Below the pieces are notes generated by a model that was given only the letters and a program-made list of their open reading frames with translations, had not been told where the DNA came from and ran no database searches. Below are positions 25,250 to 33,764 of a DNA stretch of 64,000 nt, piece by piece. The first letter of the stretch is position 1, and the number at the start of each line of letters is the position of its first letter. The position numbers were made by a program, and so were the translations under genes. Source of the DNA: Ignavibacteriae bacterium HGW-Ignavibacteriae-1 (GTDB lineage: Bacteria; Bacteroidota; Ignavibacteria; Kapaibacteriales; UBA2268); NCBI GenBank assembly GCA_002839825.1, contig PGYU01000001.1:62001-126000 (forward strand), given 5' to 3'.

Positions 25250-27925
25250 TTATTCAGAAATCCCAAGTGTTTTCAATATAAAAGCATAATCAAAAGCTAT
25301 TTCTTTAAATTTGGAATAACGTCCCGAAGAGCCACCATGCCCCGAATCCATTTCAGTAACCAATAATAATAAATTATTATCAGTTTTGAATTCTTTTAAT
25401 TTCGCATTCCATTTTGCAGGTTCCCAATAATGTACACGCGGGTCATTCAATCCTGCTCTAATTAATATATTCGGATAATCCATTTTCTTGACATTATCAT
25501 ATGGCGAATATGATGAAATATAATCAAAATAATCTTTTTGCTCAGGATTGCCCCATTCGCTATATTCCGCCACTGTCAATGGTATTGTGGCATCAAGCAT
25601 TGTATTCAGCACATCTACAAAAGGCACTATTGCCAGAGCACTTTTGAATAATTCCGGACGTAAATTCAGAACCGCACCAATTAACAAACCACCTGCACTT
25701 CCACCCTTGATTACTAATTTATCAGGACTTGTATATTTTTCATTAATTAAATATTCGGAGCAAGAAATGAAATCCGTAAATGTATTTAATTTTTTCATCA
25801 TTTTCCCATCCAAATACCACTGTTCGCCGTTTTCGCCACCACCGCGAATATGAGCAATAGCTATCACAAAGCCTCGTTCGAGCAAGGATAAATAAGTATG
25901 GGCAAAGCTTGGGTCGTTAGTAATTCCGTATGAGCCGTATCCGACAAGCAATGTGGGATTATTGCCGGATAATTCAAGATTACTCCGATGAACAATTGAA
26001 ATTGGAATCATCGCGCCGTCTTGTGCCTTTGCGAATAATCTTTTCGTTAGATAATCATTTTTATCGTAATTGCCCAGAACGGTAGTTTCTTTTAGCAAAG
26101 TGAGTTGACGCGAACTCATATCATAATCAAAAACAGTTTTTGGAGTAATAAATGAGCTATATGTGAATCGCATTATATCGGAATTGAAATCCGGTAAATC
26201 GTTCGAGTCGCATGAATAAGTCTCATCCGGAAATTGAATATAATGTTGCTCCAAACTCAACATATTATATATTCGGATTTTGCTCAAACCCGCTGACCGC
26301 TCATTTATCACTAAATAATCTTTGTATGGCTCTATATTGGTGATTCGGATATTTTCATCATATGGCATGAAATCAACCCAATTCTCTTTATGAGGCTGGC
26401 TTTTAGGAGTTTTAACAATTTTGAAATTGAGAGCCGCATCATTTGTAACGATGAGATAATCATCCAAATATGATTCTAAATAATATTGCATATTCGGTTC
26501 GCGAGCACGAATTAATTGCGGCATCGTGTCTGCTTCATTTGCAGGAATCACCCAAACTTCAGATTCGTCCTTGCTCATCAATGTTATCAATATTGTTGAT
26601 TTATCCTTAGTTTTATCAATACTCAAAAAATAAGCATTGTCTAATTCATGATAAATTAATTTATCCGTATTTATTGATTCGCCCAAAACATGCTTCCACA
26701 CTTTGTCGGCTTGTTGAATATCATTTAAAGTCGAATAAAATAAAGTTTTGTTATCATTAGCCCACTCAATATTTTCGGAGGTATTTTCAATTTTATCAGG
26801 CAAAATTTCATCCGTATCAATTACTTTAAAATTAATTGAATAAGTTTCGTAACCCTCTGAATCTATTGAAAATGCTGCGATTTCATGATTCGGACTAACT
26901 GCAATCGAACCAATTTGCAAATATTGTTTGCCTTCGGCTAATTGATTATGGTCAAGTATGACTTGCTCGGGGGCGTCCATTGAGCCTTTGCGACGGCAAT
27001 AAATAGGGTATTGCATGCCCTGGACAGTCCTAGAATAATAGTAATAATCATCCCTCTTAACCGGAACGGACAAATCAGTCTCTTGAATTCTGGATAAGAT
27101 TTCATTGTAAATTTTCGCTTGAAGTTCGCTCGTGTCTTTCATCTTTTGTTCGGCGTATTTATTCTCGGCTTTGAGATATTTTATGACTTCAGGGTCGTTT
27201 TTGCGTCTCATCCAGAAGTAATCATCAGTGATTTCAATCCCGTGAACCGTGCTTATGTGCGATACTTTATTAGCAAGAGGGAATGATTTATTATTTGATT
27301 TATCGCTTTTTGCAGAGCTTTGCTTTTTCGTTTTTGAATCAAATTTCTTGGATTGGTGAGCATTCACATCGGACATTGCACGCGCGAATCCGATCTTCAA
27401 GACCATTTCCAATGCTTTGACACCGTCATTAATCATATCATTGACAGTCTCATCTTCATTTGGATAAAAATGTGATAGTACGTAATCCGACATTCCGCCG
27501 GGACCAAAGTCTTTGCCGATTCCGAGCCTTAGTCGGATAAAATTGCTTGCGTTTATATGCTCGATGACCGATGCGATTCCATTATGACCACCATCGCTAC
27601 CCGCAGCTTTGAGGTGAATTCTACCAACTTGAAAATTGTATTCATCTACGCAAATCACAATGTTTTCGGGTGAAATGCAGTATTTATTCAGCATTTTCTT
27701 GACTGCGGTTCCCGAATTGTTCATATAAGTCGTTGGTAAGCAAGTATATACTTCCTGACCTGCATATTTGAATTCTGCAAATTCGCAATCGGGTCCGAAT
27801 TTGAATTCGGACTTGCATTTTGATGTAAAGGATTCTACAACTCGCATTCCGATATTGTGTCGAGTTAATTGGTACTTTGAACCGGGATTGCCTAAACCAA
27901 CGATAAGCCACTTAGTTTTCGTCAT
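25250..27925 (-). CDS. pth: Fusion of peptidyl-tRNA hydrolase and oligopeptidase B-type (S9A) peptidase
   Basis: A single 891-residue chain. Residues 1-190 are a complete bacterial Pth: GLGNPG (N13), RHN (H23), TYMNNSG (N69), CVDEYN (D94) and GGHNG (N115), so every catalytic or tRNA-contact residue is there. A Lys/Ser-rich linker (about 191-215) follows. Residues about 216-891 are a full S9A prolyl oligopeptidase/oligopeptidase B: start PLANKVSHISTVHG and DDYFWMRRKNDPEV, a propeller, HIRGGGENGEQW, catalytic Ser743 (GGSAGG), Asp828 (LNDPRV) and His863 (DSGHGG). No signal peptide, so cytoplasmic. The ATG at 27925 overlaps the rhodanese stop as ATGA. Pth frees tRNA from peptidyl-tRNA; the peptidase cuts short peptides. 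No frameshift or internal ribosome-binding site was noticed. Confidence 0.92.
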   Translation of the reverse strand: MTKTKWLIVGLGNPGSKYQLTRHNIGMRVVESFTSKCKSEFKFGPDCEFAEFKYAGQEVYTCLPTTYMNNSGTAVKKMLNKYCISPENIVICVDEYNFQVGRIHLKAAGSDGGHNGIASVIEHINASNFIRLRLGIGKDFGPGGMSDYVLSHFYPNEDETVNDMINDGVKALEMVLKIGFARAMSDVNAHQSKKFDSKTKKQSSAKSDKSNNKSFPLANKVSHISTVHGIEITDDYFWMRRKNDPEVIKYLKAENKYAEQKMKDTSELQAKIYNEILSRIQETDLSVPVKRDDYYYYSRTVQGMQYPIYCRRKGSMDAPEQVILDHNQLAEGKQYLQIGSIAVSPNHEIAAFSIDSEGYETYSINFKVIDTDEILPDKIENTSENIEWANDNKTLFYSTLNDIQQADKVWKHVLGESINTDKLIYHELDNAYFLSIDKTKDKSTILITLMSKDESEVWVIPANEADTMPQLIRAREPNMQYYLESYLDDYLIVTNDAALNFKIVKTPKSQPHKENWVDFMPYDENIRITNIEPYKDYLVINERSAGLSKIRIYNMLSLEQHYIQFPDETYSCDSNDLPDFNSDIMRFTYSSFITPKTVFDYDMSSRQLTLLKETTVLGNYDKNDYLTKRLFAKAQDGAMIPISIVHRSNLELSGNNPTLLVGYGSYGITNDPSFAHTYLSLLERGFVIAIAHIRGGGENGEQWYLDGKMMKKLNTFTDFISCSEYLINEKYTSPDKLVIKGGSAGGLLIGAVLNLRPELFKSALAIVPFVDVLNTMLDATIPLTVAEYSEWGNPEQKDYFDYISSYSPYDNVKKMDYPNILIRAGLNDPRVHYWEPAKWNAKLKEFKTDNNLLLLVTEMDSGHGGSSGRYSKFKEIAFDYAFILKTLGISE

Positions 27926-28263
27926 TGCTGCGAACGAAAATAAGACGTACTTCCCCCAATTAGCGAATAGACGTTTTTGAAGCCATGCTTGTTCAGTATA
28001 GTAGCAGCGGTTTTGCTGCGAACTCCGAAAGTGCAATACACGACTATTTCATTGTATTCAGGATACTTTGTTGTAATTTCATGAACAAAGGTATCAATTA
28101 TGGATAACGGTATATTTACAGCTCCTTCAATATGATTGCGATGGAATTCCCATTCTTCGCAAACATCAACTAACAAAGGCGGTTCGTCATTTTCCATAAC
28201 GAATTTCAAATCGTCAGCTGTAATTTTTTTGTAAGCTTTCTTTTGCAAAATTTTCTTGTACAC
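27922..28263 (-). CDS. Rhodanese-domain protein
   Basis: A 113-residue single-domain rhodanese. LLVDVCEEWEFHRNHIEGAV is the first CH2 motif region and VVYCTFGVRSKTAATIL holds the active-site Cys with a six-residue loop, as in sulfurtransferases acting on sulfane sulfur. GGSTSYF lies near the C-terminus. It is cytoplasmic. It overlaps the Pth-peptidase start by 4 bases (ATGA), so the two are co-translated. The substrate is unknown. Confidence 0.9.
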   Translation of the reverse strand: MYKKILQKKAYKKITADDLKFVMENDEPPLLVDVCEEWEFHRNHIEGAVNIPLSIIDTFVHEITTKYPEYNEIVVYCTFGVRSKTAATILNKHGFKNVYSLIGGSTSYFRSQQ

Positions 28264-28301
28264 TTAAAAACCATCCCATATAAAAATGAAAATCAACATA
28301 A

Positions 28302-28341
28302 ATAAAAAAAAGTAATCTACAATATTACATATAGATTACTT
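28302..28341 (-). terminator. Terminator between SLOG-like and rhodanese genes
   Basis: AAGTAATCTA and TAGATTACTT flank a 12-base loop. On the minus strand it is followed by at least seven T, so it ends the 28364-28915 transcript. Confidence 0.75.
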
Positions 28342-28363
28342 CAATATACGGAATTTTGGGCAA

Positions 28364-28915
28364 TTATGCAAATGATCTTGCAAATAATTCTTCAATAGCT
28401 TTCTTGCCATTGTCTTTAAGTAGTCTGGTACCTGTTCCGGTAAAATGCTCATTAGTGATGACCGGATCGTTGACATTTATCCAATTTTCACGATTCCATT
28501 TGAACCAACGATTTTGTTCTTGGTCAAATACGTAAAGAGGCTTGTTGCAAATTTTGGCAAATTCAGCGCCCCATCCGGTGCCACCTTTTACAGTCTTGTC
28601 ATTTTGGATTTTCCCGATTACGAAAACTTCCTGCCCTTTGTTGATTTGATACCAAATCGTTTGCAAAATCTTACGGAAAAGCTGAGTTTCGGGGTATTTG
28701 CGGTTCATCAAGCGCGAAGCATATGTCATGCTGATATCGCCTTGCTTCAATTCTTCATGATTCAAAATTCTGATTCCGCGAGTACGGGCTATTTCGTGAC
28801 CTTCGAACGAAAAATTCACTTCTTCGATTCCATATTTTTCGGCTATTCTGCCAAACTCTTCTTCAGCACCATTGGCACCACCGCTAAAGAGTATTGTGTT
28901 TTCTACTTTCAACAT
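28364..28915 (-). CDS. SLOG-like Rossmann nucleotide-binding protein
   Basis: A 183-residue cytoplasmic protein. The N-terminus TILFSGGANGAEEEFGRIA resembles the GGAxGAD loop of SLOG/DUF2493-type Rossmann proteins, and GGTGWGAEFAKICNKPLYVFD further on matches the second phosphate-binding GG(T/S)xxGA element. VFVIGKI is a central strand. SLOG proteins bind nucleotides or nucleotide-derived ligands. No partner effector gene is adjacent. The exact family is not certain. Confidence 0.55.
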   Translation of the reverse strand: MLKVENTILFSGGANGAEEEFGRIAEKYGIEEVNFSFEGHEIARTRGIRILNHEELKQGDISMTYASRLMNRKYPETQLFRKILQTIWYQINKGQEVFVIGKIQNDKTVKGGTGWGAEFAKICNKPLYVFDQEQNRWFKWNRENWINVNDPVITNEHFTGTGTRLLKDNGKKAIEELFARSFA

Positions 28916-29060
28916 GTATAACTCAAATTTGTTTTAAATAACATAAACTCACTTTTTAACGTATATCTTGTGATATTCATTTAAAAATTTTTGCGACTCT
29001 TTGTATTTTAGTGTATTATCATTAAATTAGATTTTTAAAATTGACATAATTGAGAAAAAC

Positions 29061-31667
29061 ATGAAAATTATAAACATTTTAGTAGCTTTTGTAGTTGCAT
29101 ACTTGTTGTTTGGCAGTATGGCAGCATTTTCCGCTGATGGCGACACAGTCAAAGTCCGCACAATCGAATTTCAGGACCGCAGAGAGGGATGGTACGAGTT
29201 CCCTTCGATTGATGAGGAATTCCAGAGAATTTTGCTCCATTTTACTCTAAGATGCCCGCCCGGTAAGCCATGTGGCGAGTGGGACTACATTTCGAATGTT
29301 TTCGTTAGTCATTATTTTGCTCCTTCATTCCGAGTCAACGGCGGCTCACCTGCTACATACTCATTCGTGAAAGATACGGCTTGGAGCTATGAGAGAATTC
29401 AGGTTGGTGGCGTATGGGAAACCAAAAAAACTGCCAAAAATTCAACAGTGCTGTATTTTTACGATATTGATTCCGAAACACCGACTAAGGCAGTAGATTC
29501 GATGATTGTTTGGAATTTGTATTATGATAATTATGAATGGGATGCAAGCGGCAAAGCAACTGATTCGACTCTTGTTGAGCCTGATTCCGTAGTTACATTG
29601 GCTAAGAAACGTGTTTATTTCAATGACAATGTCACAATTAGAGAGCGTTTTGAATTGATGAGATTTATCACACCATACGGCAATGGCTTAAACTTGGGTG
29701 CCGGTTTCACTTGGACTTTAGACGTTAGCGATTTGAAAGATATGATTGCCGGCAAAGTGCACCTGTCTTCGCCGAATGGTGGTTGGGGAGACCCTTATGA
29801 CCAAAATGACCAAGAGGATTTGCAACTTACTTTCAGCTTCATCGAGGGCACTCCTCCGAGAAATATAATCAACAGGCATACATATTTAAATTATTTAAGT
29901 GCAGTTTATGACGGAAATTTTGAATCGAAAGTTCCGGCTTTTGACTATACATTTTCCGGCGAGGAGAAGGGAGCAAAGTTAATCGTAATCCAAACCGGAC
30001 ACGGATTCGGTGGAAATAGTGATAACTGTGCGGAATTTTGCCGCAAAGAGGCTTTCGTCAAAGTGAACAATGCTCAGACTCATTCGCAATGGATTTGGCG
30101 TGATTGTGGCATAATTCCGGTATTCCCACAAGGTGGCACTTGGATTATTGACCGCACGAATTGGTGTCCGGGAGCAGAAGTTGTGCCTCACGAATACGAT
30201 ATCACTCCTTACATAACGTCGGGCAGCACAGCTTCAATTGATTATGATATGGAATTCTATAATACTCCTTGGAATCCCGGCAGTAACCAAGCACCTGTTT
30301 GGGTTTTATCATCATACCTTGTGACTTACGATGACTACAATTTTGAAACTGACGCCAGATTGGAGGGTATTATTGCCCCAACAAACGAACAAATGCACTT
30401 GCGTCAAAACCCGATTACAACAAATCCCATAATTCAAATTAAAAATACAGGTAAAAACCCAATTTCGACAATTAAAATCAAATATGGCAACAACCCTGCT
30501 AATTTAGCTGAATACACTCATGAATTTGTAGCATCGGAGCTATTAAATTTCGGCGAAGTAGCCACACTATATTTGCCTTATAATAACTGGCTGCATGATG
30601 GTTCACCTAATTTATTTTTTGCCGAAATTACTGAAGTCAACGGTAGCGCTGATGACTACGCATCGAACAATATCGGTAAAGCATTTTTCACGAAAAATAC
30701 AAATATTTATCCGGGCAAATTCGTTGTTGATTTAACTACGAATAATTCTGAAGTTTTGGGAATTAGCTCACCATATAATTGGGCAATTTATGATGCAAAT
30801 TTCAACATTGTGAGCGAAAGAGCAACAACGCAAAACAGCACACGATACCTTGATACAGTCAATTTACCCGAAGGCAATTATAGATTTATTATCCGCAATC
30901 CTGCCGGCTACGGGCTCGGATTCTGGTTTTATAACAGCCAATTAGGTTTGAATAACGGAGCTTTGAAATTTTCGCGTGATGGTGCCACAATTCGTTCATT
31001 TGCTGCTGATTTCGGAGATTTTATAATTCACGAATTCACAGTTGCAAATAAGCCGACAGTTATTTCTTCAATAATTGGCGATGCCATTGAATTTGCATCA
31101 GTTGGCGTCGGCGAAAGCAAAATTATTGATTTAATATTAAAGCCCGAAAATAATGCAGGTGTAATTATAAACGATTTAACCTTATTTTTTGCGGACACCA
31201 AAAAATTCGAAATAAGCGAGATAATCGGCAACGGTGCTGCTTTCCCATATAATTTAAAATTAGGCGATTCGCTAATTATCAAAATTAAATTCACACCGCA
31301 ATCAGTTGGTCCCAAGTCCGGTCAAATGCGTATTTCGACAAATGACCAATTCAAGTCAAGCTTAGTATATAATTTGACGGGCTCAGGAACCGATGGCACA
31401 GGCGTAGAATCTATGCAAACGCCTTCATTCAGTATTACTCCAAATCCGGCAGATGACTTCTTAACAATCCAAGCTAAACCTTCCGAAGGTTTGGAACCTT
31501 CGGAAGGTTCCAAAATTCAGATTTATGATGTGTTGGGAGTTGAAGTTTTGACGGTAGAGACACGGCATGCCGTGTCTCTACAAAAAATTGATGTGTCAAC
31601 CCTTCCCATTGGTGTCTATATCCTAAAAATTGGCAATTATACACAAAAGTTTATGGTGGTGCGATGA
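29061..31667 (+). CDS. PNGase F-like secreted protein with ASH-type domain and T9SS sorting domain
   Basis: An 868-residue protein with a signal peptide (1-25). Residues about 35-250 resemble the N-terminal domain of peptide-N-glycosidase F (RTIEFQDRREGWYEFPS, PPGKPCGEWDYISNVFV). Residues about 290-440 resemble its C-terminal domain (TGHGFGGNSDNCAEFC, FPQGGTWIIDRTNWCPG). PNGase F removes N-linked glycans from glycoproteins; the assignment of activity is inference. An immunoglobulin-like ASH/choice-of-anchor segment spans about 660-780. The C-terminus (SITPNPADDFLTIQ to GVYILKIGNYTQKFMVVR) is a T9SS type A sorting domain. Two short palindromic elements (31476-31511 and 31554-31581) lie inside this last domain and are translated. 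Confidence 0.82.
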   Translation: MKIINILVAFVVAYLLFGSMAAFSADGDTVKVRTIEFQDRREGWYEFPSIDEEFQRILLHFTLRCPPGKPCGEWDYISNVFVSHYFAPSFRVNGGSPATYSFVKDTAWSYERIQVGGVWETKKTAKNSTVLYFYDIDSETPTKAVDSMIVWNLYYDNYEWDASGKATDSTLVEPDSVVTLAKKRVYFNDNVTIRERFELMRFITPYGNGLNLGAGFTWTLDVSDLKDMIAGKVHLSSPNGGWGDPYDQNDQEDLQLTFSFIEGTPPRNIINRHTYLNYLSAVYDGNFESKVPAFDYTFSGEEKGAKLIVIQTGHGFGGNSDNCAEFCRKEAFVKVNNAQTHSQWIWRDCGIIPVFPQGGTWIIDRTNWCPGAEVVPHEYDITPYITSGSTASIDYDMEFYNTPWNPGSNQAPVWVLSSYLVTYDDYNFETDARLEGIIAPTNEQMHLRQNPITTNPIIQIKNTGKNPISTIKIKYGNNPANLAEYTHEFVASELLNFGEVATLYLPYNNWLHDGSPNLFFAEITEVNGSADDYASNNIGKAFFTKNTNIYPGKFVVDLTTNNSEVLGISSPYNWAIYDANFNIVSERATTQNSTRYLDTVNLPEGNYRFIIRNPAGYGLGFWFYNSQLGLNNGALKFSRDGATIRSFAADFGDFIIHEFTVANKPTVISSIIGDAIEFASVGVGESKIIDLILKPENNAGVIINDLTLFFADTKKFEISEIIGNGAAFPYNLKLGDSLIIKIKFTPQSVGPKSGQMRISTNDQFKSSLVYNLTGSGTDGTGVESMQTPSFSITPNPADDFLTIQAKPSEGLEPSEGSKIQIYDVLGVEVLTVETRHAVSLQKIDVSTLPIGVYILKIGNYTQKFMVVR
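31476..31511. repeat. Palindromic repeat family E inside a coding region
   Basis: AACCTTCCGAAGGTT, spacer TGG, AACCTTCGGAAGGTT: each half is a palindrome and the halves are reverse complements. Translated as KPSEGLEPSEGSK. The same 33-base core with spacer TCG is at 52438-52470. Confidence 0.9.
31554..31581. repeat. Perfect 28-base palindrome inside a coding region
   Basis: GTAGAGACACGGCA followed by its exact reverse complement, translated as VETRHAVSLQ within the T9SS domain. From memory it resembles short dispersed palindromes known from cyanobacteria and Bacteroidota. Confidence 0.9.
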
Positions 31668-31674
31668 GTTATTT

Positions 31675-31804
31675 GTCTGAACTATGATTTGTTCGTCAGA
31701 ACTATGATTTGTATGATTATTTTGATTTTTATGATTTGATAATTTAATGTTTGAATTATTTGAATCATATTAATCATGTAAATCACGAAAATCATAGTTC
31801 AGAC
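31675..31804. repeat. Repeat family C, copy 1 (16-bp terminal inverted repeats)
   Basis: Begins GTCTGAACTATGATTT and ends AAATCATAGTTCAGAC. The 5' end has the start word twice with a 20-base period, then GATTnnnnTGATTTTTATGATTT. No open frame. Together with the hairpin at 31834 it fills the gap before the sigma-factor gene. Confidence 0.88.
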
Positions 31805-31833
31805 AATAATAATATGAAATTCAGTGTTGACTA

Positions 31834-31866
31834 ATTCATCCGATGACACCCAGTCATCGGATGAAT
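31834..31866. repeat. Hairpin repeat family D, copy 1
   Basis: ATTCATCCGATGAC, loop ACCCA, GTCATCGGATGAAT: a 14-bp perfect stem. No T-run follows. Second copy at 35698-35730. Confidence 0.88.
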
Positions 31867-31960
31867 AAATTGACAACTTATTCCTCCATATCCCCATTTT
31901 TCTTTATTTTTATCATACTGAAACAAACACAAAAAAAATGTGTCTTTGCAATTGAGAACG

Positions 31961-32524
31961 ATGATGAAAAATTACAAAAGATATAGCGACGAAGAATTGA
32001 TAAGTATCACGGCTACCGAGCCTGAGCCTGAGAAGTCGGGTGCATTCTCGGAACTGTACAACCGACATAGCAACAAACTGTACTTGTATTGCCGGAAGAT
32101 TTTTGGCGATGGCACTTATGCCGAGGACATTTTCCAAGACACATTCATGCAACTTATCCGAAGTATCGAAAGCAAAATTGTCATCGGCAATGTGCAAGGT
32201 TATCTGCTCCGAACCGCACGAAATCTATCGCTAAATTTCAAGAGAAACAACAATAAATTACTTGTCGAATTTGACGATTACCATGCTTATTTCACAGAAC
32301 GGAATTTCGAAGTGAAAGAGTTGACTCAGATGATTGATGCAGCGCTCGATTTGCTTCCCGAAGAACATAAGGAGGCATTCATTTTGCAGGCTTACCAAGG
32401 ACTAACATATAGCGAAATAGCTGCACTAACAGAGGTTCCGCTCACAACTGTCAGAAATCGAGTTGTTAGAGCGAAATCGAAACTGAGAGAAATTTTGTCG
32501 CCAATGCTTGAAGAAGGAAAATAG
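31961..32524 (+). CDS. ECF-type RNA polymerase sigma factor
   Basis: A sigma-70 factor of the extracytoplasmic-function class, 187 residues from the ATG at 31961 (a GTG at 31940 would add MSLQLRT; neither start has a strong ribosome-binding site). Region 2 is visible as FSELYNRHSNKLYLYCRKIF and EDIFQDTFMQLIRSI with the region 2.3/2.4 end YLLRTARNLSLNFKR; region 4 as LPEEHKEAFILQAYQGLTY, SEIAALTEVPLTTVRNRV and RAKSKLREIL. The next gene starts 7 bases downstream and looks like its membrane anti-sigma factor. Confidence 0.93.
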   Translation: MMKNYKRYSDEELISITATEPEPEKSGAFSELYNRHSNKLYLYCRKIFGDGTYAEDIFQDTFMQLIRSIESKIVIGNVQGYLLRTARNLSLNFKRNNNKLLVEFDDYHAYFTERNFEVKELTQMIDAALDLLPEEHKEAFILQAYQGLTYSEIAALTEVPLTTVRNRVVRAKSKLREILSPMLEEGK

Positions 32525-32531
32525 GAGAATA

Positions 32532-33740
32532 ATGATGAATGAGAATATAAAATATAATGATTTGATTTATCTTGTGATTGACGGGGAGGCGAACGAAATC
32601 GAGAGCTCGACCCTTTTTGCCGCACTCAATGATAATATCGAATTGCAAAATGAATTTCAAGCTGCACTTAAATTGAATCGTGCTTCTGAAGCATACGTCA
32701 CTGATTCGGCAGTACCAATCGGCTTAACTTCAAAACTGTTCACTCAAGCAGGATTGACTTATGTCCCTATGGCTACCACGACTGCCGCTAAAGTTGCAAC
32801 AGGTGCTGTATTGAGTAAGTTTATGAAATCAACGCTTAGTAGCATCGGGTTCACAGTTTTGGGGCTTGTTTTGGGTGCTGCAATTATGTATTTGCTGAGT
32901 GATAGCAAGAGAACTGACGAACATAATAAAAATCAATATACCATAAATAATAGGCAAATTCAATTTACTAAATCCGACAAAACGTATCCCGAAATGAGTT
33001 CATTTAGTGAAGTTAGTGAGGTGCCAAAAGTAAAAAAGATTATACCGAAATCAATCATCAATCCTGAAGACTCGCAAAATGATATGACTTTCATTGAGAA
33101 TGATGCCCCTGTAGCTACATTGAAAATCGTACCGGAAATAAATAAATCTCAATATGTTCAAAATCAAGATAATCTCGAATTGAAAAAACTAATTGAATTT
33201 GAATATATTAATGAAAATAATTCAGAAATTATTCCAATTTCCATGTTTGATTTTAGTGATTTGGGCTTGTCAGTCGAAGTGAAAAACGCATCCTACTGGA
33301 ATCTCCCGAAAGAGTCTATCTATCCCAGCGAAATATCGAAATTTCATAATATGTCGGTATCATTATTATATGATTTATCTGAAAATTGGAAAATTGGCGG
33401 CGAAGTCCGACATGAAACTTTTTATGTGAAATATTTAAGCACGGACGCTCTCCGGCAGGATTTCATATTTGAGCAGCAGCCGAATCTGACGAGTTATGGT
33501 GCACTAATAAGATACTCATTTTATAATACTGAATCATTAAAAATGTTTGCGCAAAATAATTTTTCAGCTAATTATTATGGCTTAGTATTTCGGGGTTCAT
33601 TAGGTGTTGAATATTACATTATTCCTGAACTCTCAATTTTATGTGCTGTGGACTTTGCCGGATTATACTACAAGCATCAGACGAGAACGAATACATCAGA
33701 AAAAGTTGGCATTTCTTATGGAATTAATTTTAAATTATAA
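32532..33740 (+). CDS. Putative anti-sigma factor fused to C-terminal beta-barrel-like domain
   Basis: A 402-residue protein from ATG 32532, preceded by GGAG. Residues 1-60 are a small cytoplasmic helical domain (YNDLIYLVIDGEANEIESST) of the kind seen in anti-sigma proteins. A membrane helix spans about 101-123 (LSSIGFTVLGLVLGAAIMYL). A linker of about 120 residues follows, then from about 245 amphipathic strands (MSVSLLYDLSENWKIGGEVR, SYGALIRYSF, YGLVFRGSLGVEYYIIPEL) resembling an OMP beta-barrel domain and ending YGINFKL. Coupling to the ECF sigma gene supports the anti-sigma role. Whether the barrel part enters the outer membrane is unknown. Confidence 0.7.
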   Translation: MMNENIKYNDLIYLVIDGEANEIESSTLFAALNDNIELQNEFQAALKLNRASEAYVTDSAVPIGLTSKLFTQAGLTYVPMATTTAAKVATGAVLSKFMKSTLSSIGFTVLGLVLGAAIMYLLSDSKRTDEHNKNQYTINNRQIQFTKSDKTYPEMSSFSEVSEVPKVKKIIPKSIINPEDSQNDMTFIENDAPVATLKIVPEINKSQYVQNQDNLELKKLIEFEYINENNSEIIPISMFDFSDLGLSVEVKNASYWNLPKESIYPSEISKFHNMSVSLLYDLSENWKIGGEVRHETFYVKYLSTDALRQDFIFEQQPNLTSYGALIRYSFYNTESLKMFAQNNFSANYYGLVFRGSLGVEYYIIPELSILCAVDFAGLYYKHQTRTNTSEKVGISYGINFKL

Positions 33741-33764
33741 ATGTATAAAATGAGGGTATGAATT

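Noticed and set aside
31834-31866. Rho-independent terminator for the PNGase F-like gene
   Set aside because: No T-run on either strand and an identical copy elsewhere, so it was called a repeat instead.
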